The notes beneath the pieces are model-generated. The model did not search any database. It saw nothing but the letters and a program-made list of their open reading frames with translations, and was not told where the DNA came from. DNA of 64,000 nucleotides from positions 1 to 64,000 of the forward strand of contig JAEZJJ010000017.1 of assembly GCA_023436395.1 (NCBI GenBank), in the 5' to 3' direction. Below, in pieces: positions 62,610-64,000 of the stretch. This DNA is from Bacillota bacterium (GTDB lineage Bacteria > Bacillota > Clostridia > Lachnospirales > Cellulosilyticaceae). A program made the position numbers and the translations under genes. Position 1 is the first letter of the stretch. Each line of letters opens with the position of its first letter.

Positions 62610-64000
62610 ATGTCAAAAAATAATTACATTAAAAAAATAAGTATTAGAGTTACAAAAAATAATAGTAAACCTGCTGATTTAGGTTTTTATATATGTAATA
62701 TACTTATAATAATTATTCACCTTACTATTATAGCTATAAATAGTAATTTTTCTGCTGATAAGTCATTTTTAAATATAGGCATTTTTAGTGTTACTACTTT
62801 TTTCCTTTCTGGCCTCTTATCTCAGCTACAAGTTTTTGCAAATGTCTATTTATGTGCTAACTATGGTAAAACAGGATATTTACTGGGTCTTACATATAAT
62901 AGTATTTATTTAATTTCTAATATAATTCATGTACTTATATCAGGGAATACTCATCCTATTTTAGGCTCCATCATTTCTTTTGGGTGTGTTATTGTTATTA
63001 CTGTTATCTATTTCTTTGGTAAAAGGTTGGAAAATGCAAGTGAAGATTTACGTAATCTTGCTTATACAGATTCATTAACTAAGCTTCCTAATCGCCTTAT
63101 GTTTAATAAAACATTAACTGAGTATATAAAAGATAACGATCCCAGACAAGGTCATCTTATCATTGTTTTTATTGATTTAGATAACTTCAAGAAAATTAAT
63201 GATAACCTGGGTCACTCTAAAGGAGATTTACTCCTTCAAGCAGTCGCTAAACGTCTACAAAGCATCCTTCATAAAGAAGATTTCCTGGCTAGATTAAGCG
63301 GTGATGAATTTGCACTTCTCATTAGTAGGCATATGTCTCGGGAAGAACTTATTAAATATCTAAATAAACTTCAAAGTTTTATTATTAAAGATTATAATCT
63401 AAATCCAACAAGGGTTTCCATTACTGCTAGCTTTGGGATTTCCTTATACCCAGAACATAGTACAGACCCTGATGAACTTCTCATGTTTGCTGATACTGCC
63501 ATGTATCATGTTAAAGATATGGGTAAAAAGAACATTGCCTTTTTTGAATATGGAATGAAAAATACTATTAATAGACATTTTGAAGTTGAGAAACGTCTGC
63601 CTACTGCTTGGGAAAATGGAGAAATGTTCCTAGTTTATCAGCCTCAATTTAATGCATCAGGCAACTCCTTAAGAGGTGCAGAGGCCTTACTTCGTTGGTC
63701 TAATGAGGATTTAGGTTTTATTTCCCCAGATGAATTTATTCCTATTGCTGAACAAACAAAATTGATTATTCCTCTAGGGGAATGGATTCTAAAAACAGCT
63801 TGCCTCTGGTACATCAAAAATGCCAATCAACTTGGAAACGATTTTATATTAAGTGTTAATGTTTCATCTGTCCAGCTACTAGATCCATCATTCGTAAAAC
63901 GAGTAAAGAAAGTCTTAATTGAAACAGGCATGCCACCACAAAATCTTGAGTTAGAATTAACTGAATCTCAGTACATTACTTCTCTTGAGCATGTGATTAA
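62610..64000 (+). CDS. GGDEF/EAL domain protein, cut by the window end
   Basis: 463 residues are seen and the frame remains open at the window end. Five hydrophobic segments (residues 25-145) form a membrane sensor. The GGDEF domain follows (LAYTDSLTKLPNR) with signature ARLSGDEFALL, so SGDEF replaces GGDEF. The EAL domain begins at about 330 with QPQFNASGNSLRGAEALLRW, intact EAL, then NVSSVQLLDPSFV and ELTES. It would make and/or break c-di-GMP. AGGAGA-type site 4 bp before the ATG. Confidence 0.88.
   Translation, partial: MSKNNYIKKISIRVTKNNSKPADLGFYICNILIIIIHLTIIAINSNFSADKSFLNIGIFSVTTFFLSGLLSQLQVFANVYLCANYGKTGYLLGLTYNSIYLISNIIHVLISGNTHPILGSIISFGCVIVITVIYFFGKRLENASEDLRNLAYTDSLTKLPNRLMFNKTLTEYIKDNDPRQGHLIIVFIDLDNFKKINDNLGHSKGDLLLQAVAKRLQSILHKEDFLARLSGDEFALLISRHMSREELIKYLNKLQSFIIKDYNLNPTRVSITASFGISLYPEHSTDPDELLMFADTAMYHVKDMGKKNIAFFEYGMKNTINRHFEVEKRLPTAWENGEMFLVYQPQFNASGNSLRGAEALLRWSNEDLGFISPDEFIPIAEQTKLIIPLGEWILKTACLWYIKNANQLGNDFILSVNVSSVQLLDPSFVKRVKKVLIETGMPPQNLELELTESQYITSLEHVI

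Noticed and set aside
1..64000. Defence or antiphage system (restriction-modification, CRISPR, toxin-antitoxin, retron)
   Set aside because: No nuclease, methylase, reverse transcriptase, toxin pair or spacer array was seen. The accessory DNA is metabolic and transposon-related.

Overview
The window looks like chromosome of a low-GC, Gram-positive, strictly fermentative clostridium, probably in the Lachnospiraceae/Cellulosilyticum neighbourhood. This is inferred from AT-rich sequence, strong AGGAGG-type ribosome binding sites, an AdhE-type bifunctional aldehyde/alcohol dehydrogenase, many ferredoxin/flavodoxin-like proteins, and spore-former-type cell-wall enzymes. I saw no rRNA, tRNA or CRISPR array. 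Most genes are ordinary housekeeping or accessory genes in short operons separated by clear hairpin terminators.

Layout. 1-9.4 kb: a small membrane protein, an intergenic region with DnaA-box-like sites, a membrane GGDEF protein with a C8 tract in its active-site codons, adhE with a consensus promoter and a Rex-like site, then a MoxR/DUF58/transglutaminase operon. 9.5-15 kb: folC, small FMN-binding and VOC proteins, an AraC regulator, a serine hydrolase, and a gene-free stretch (13.15-13.95 kb) that looks like a large folded RNA with a pseudoknot and its own terminator. 15-26 kb: an autoregulated XRE regulator/membrane pair, a MATE exporter, two U32-type proteins, a TetR-controlled flavodoxin-like operon, a PadR/DUF2812 operon with paired palindromic operators, and a MutS2-like ATPase that lacks the Smr nuclease domain. 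26-35.8 kb: a secreted PA14-like protein, an L,D-transpeptidase, a probable vitamin B6 salvage locus (MocR regulator divergent from pdxK, an ECF S-component and a radical SAM gene), and a TrpB2-type tryptophan synthase with an attenuator-like leader. 36-44 kb: a four-gene flavoprotein cluster, a CcdA-thioredoxin fusion with a lipoprotein, a D,D-carboxypeptidase with an SLH-like tail, a fasciclin protein, and motAB. 44-52.5 kb: copZ/copA behind a CsoR-like operator, a DUF1576 membrane protein with a small partner, and a heterodimeric ABC exporter.

52.6-62 kb is the mobile part: a decayed LysR gene, a 232-bp imperfect palindrome, an IS110-family element with a structured left non-coding region (candidate bridge RNA), and then a visibly more GC-rich six-gene sugar-phosphate cluster (cellulase-like protein, class I mannose-6-phosphate isomerase with a long N-terminal extension, two cupin-type glucose-6-phosphate isomerases, ROK kinase, LacI regulator). 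Matching LacI operators lie in front of the kinase operon and of lacI itself. A Gfo/Idh/MocA remnant lies at the far edge. The cluster reads as an acquired island. The window ends inside a GGDEF/EAL gene.

Functions are assigned from motifs and family resemblance read by eye; no database search was run. Where a ribosome binding site argues for an internal start, the CDS start was shortened and this is stated.
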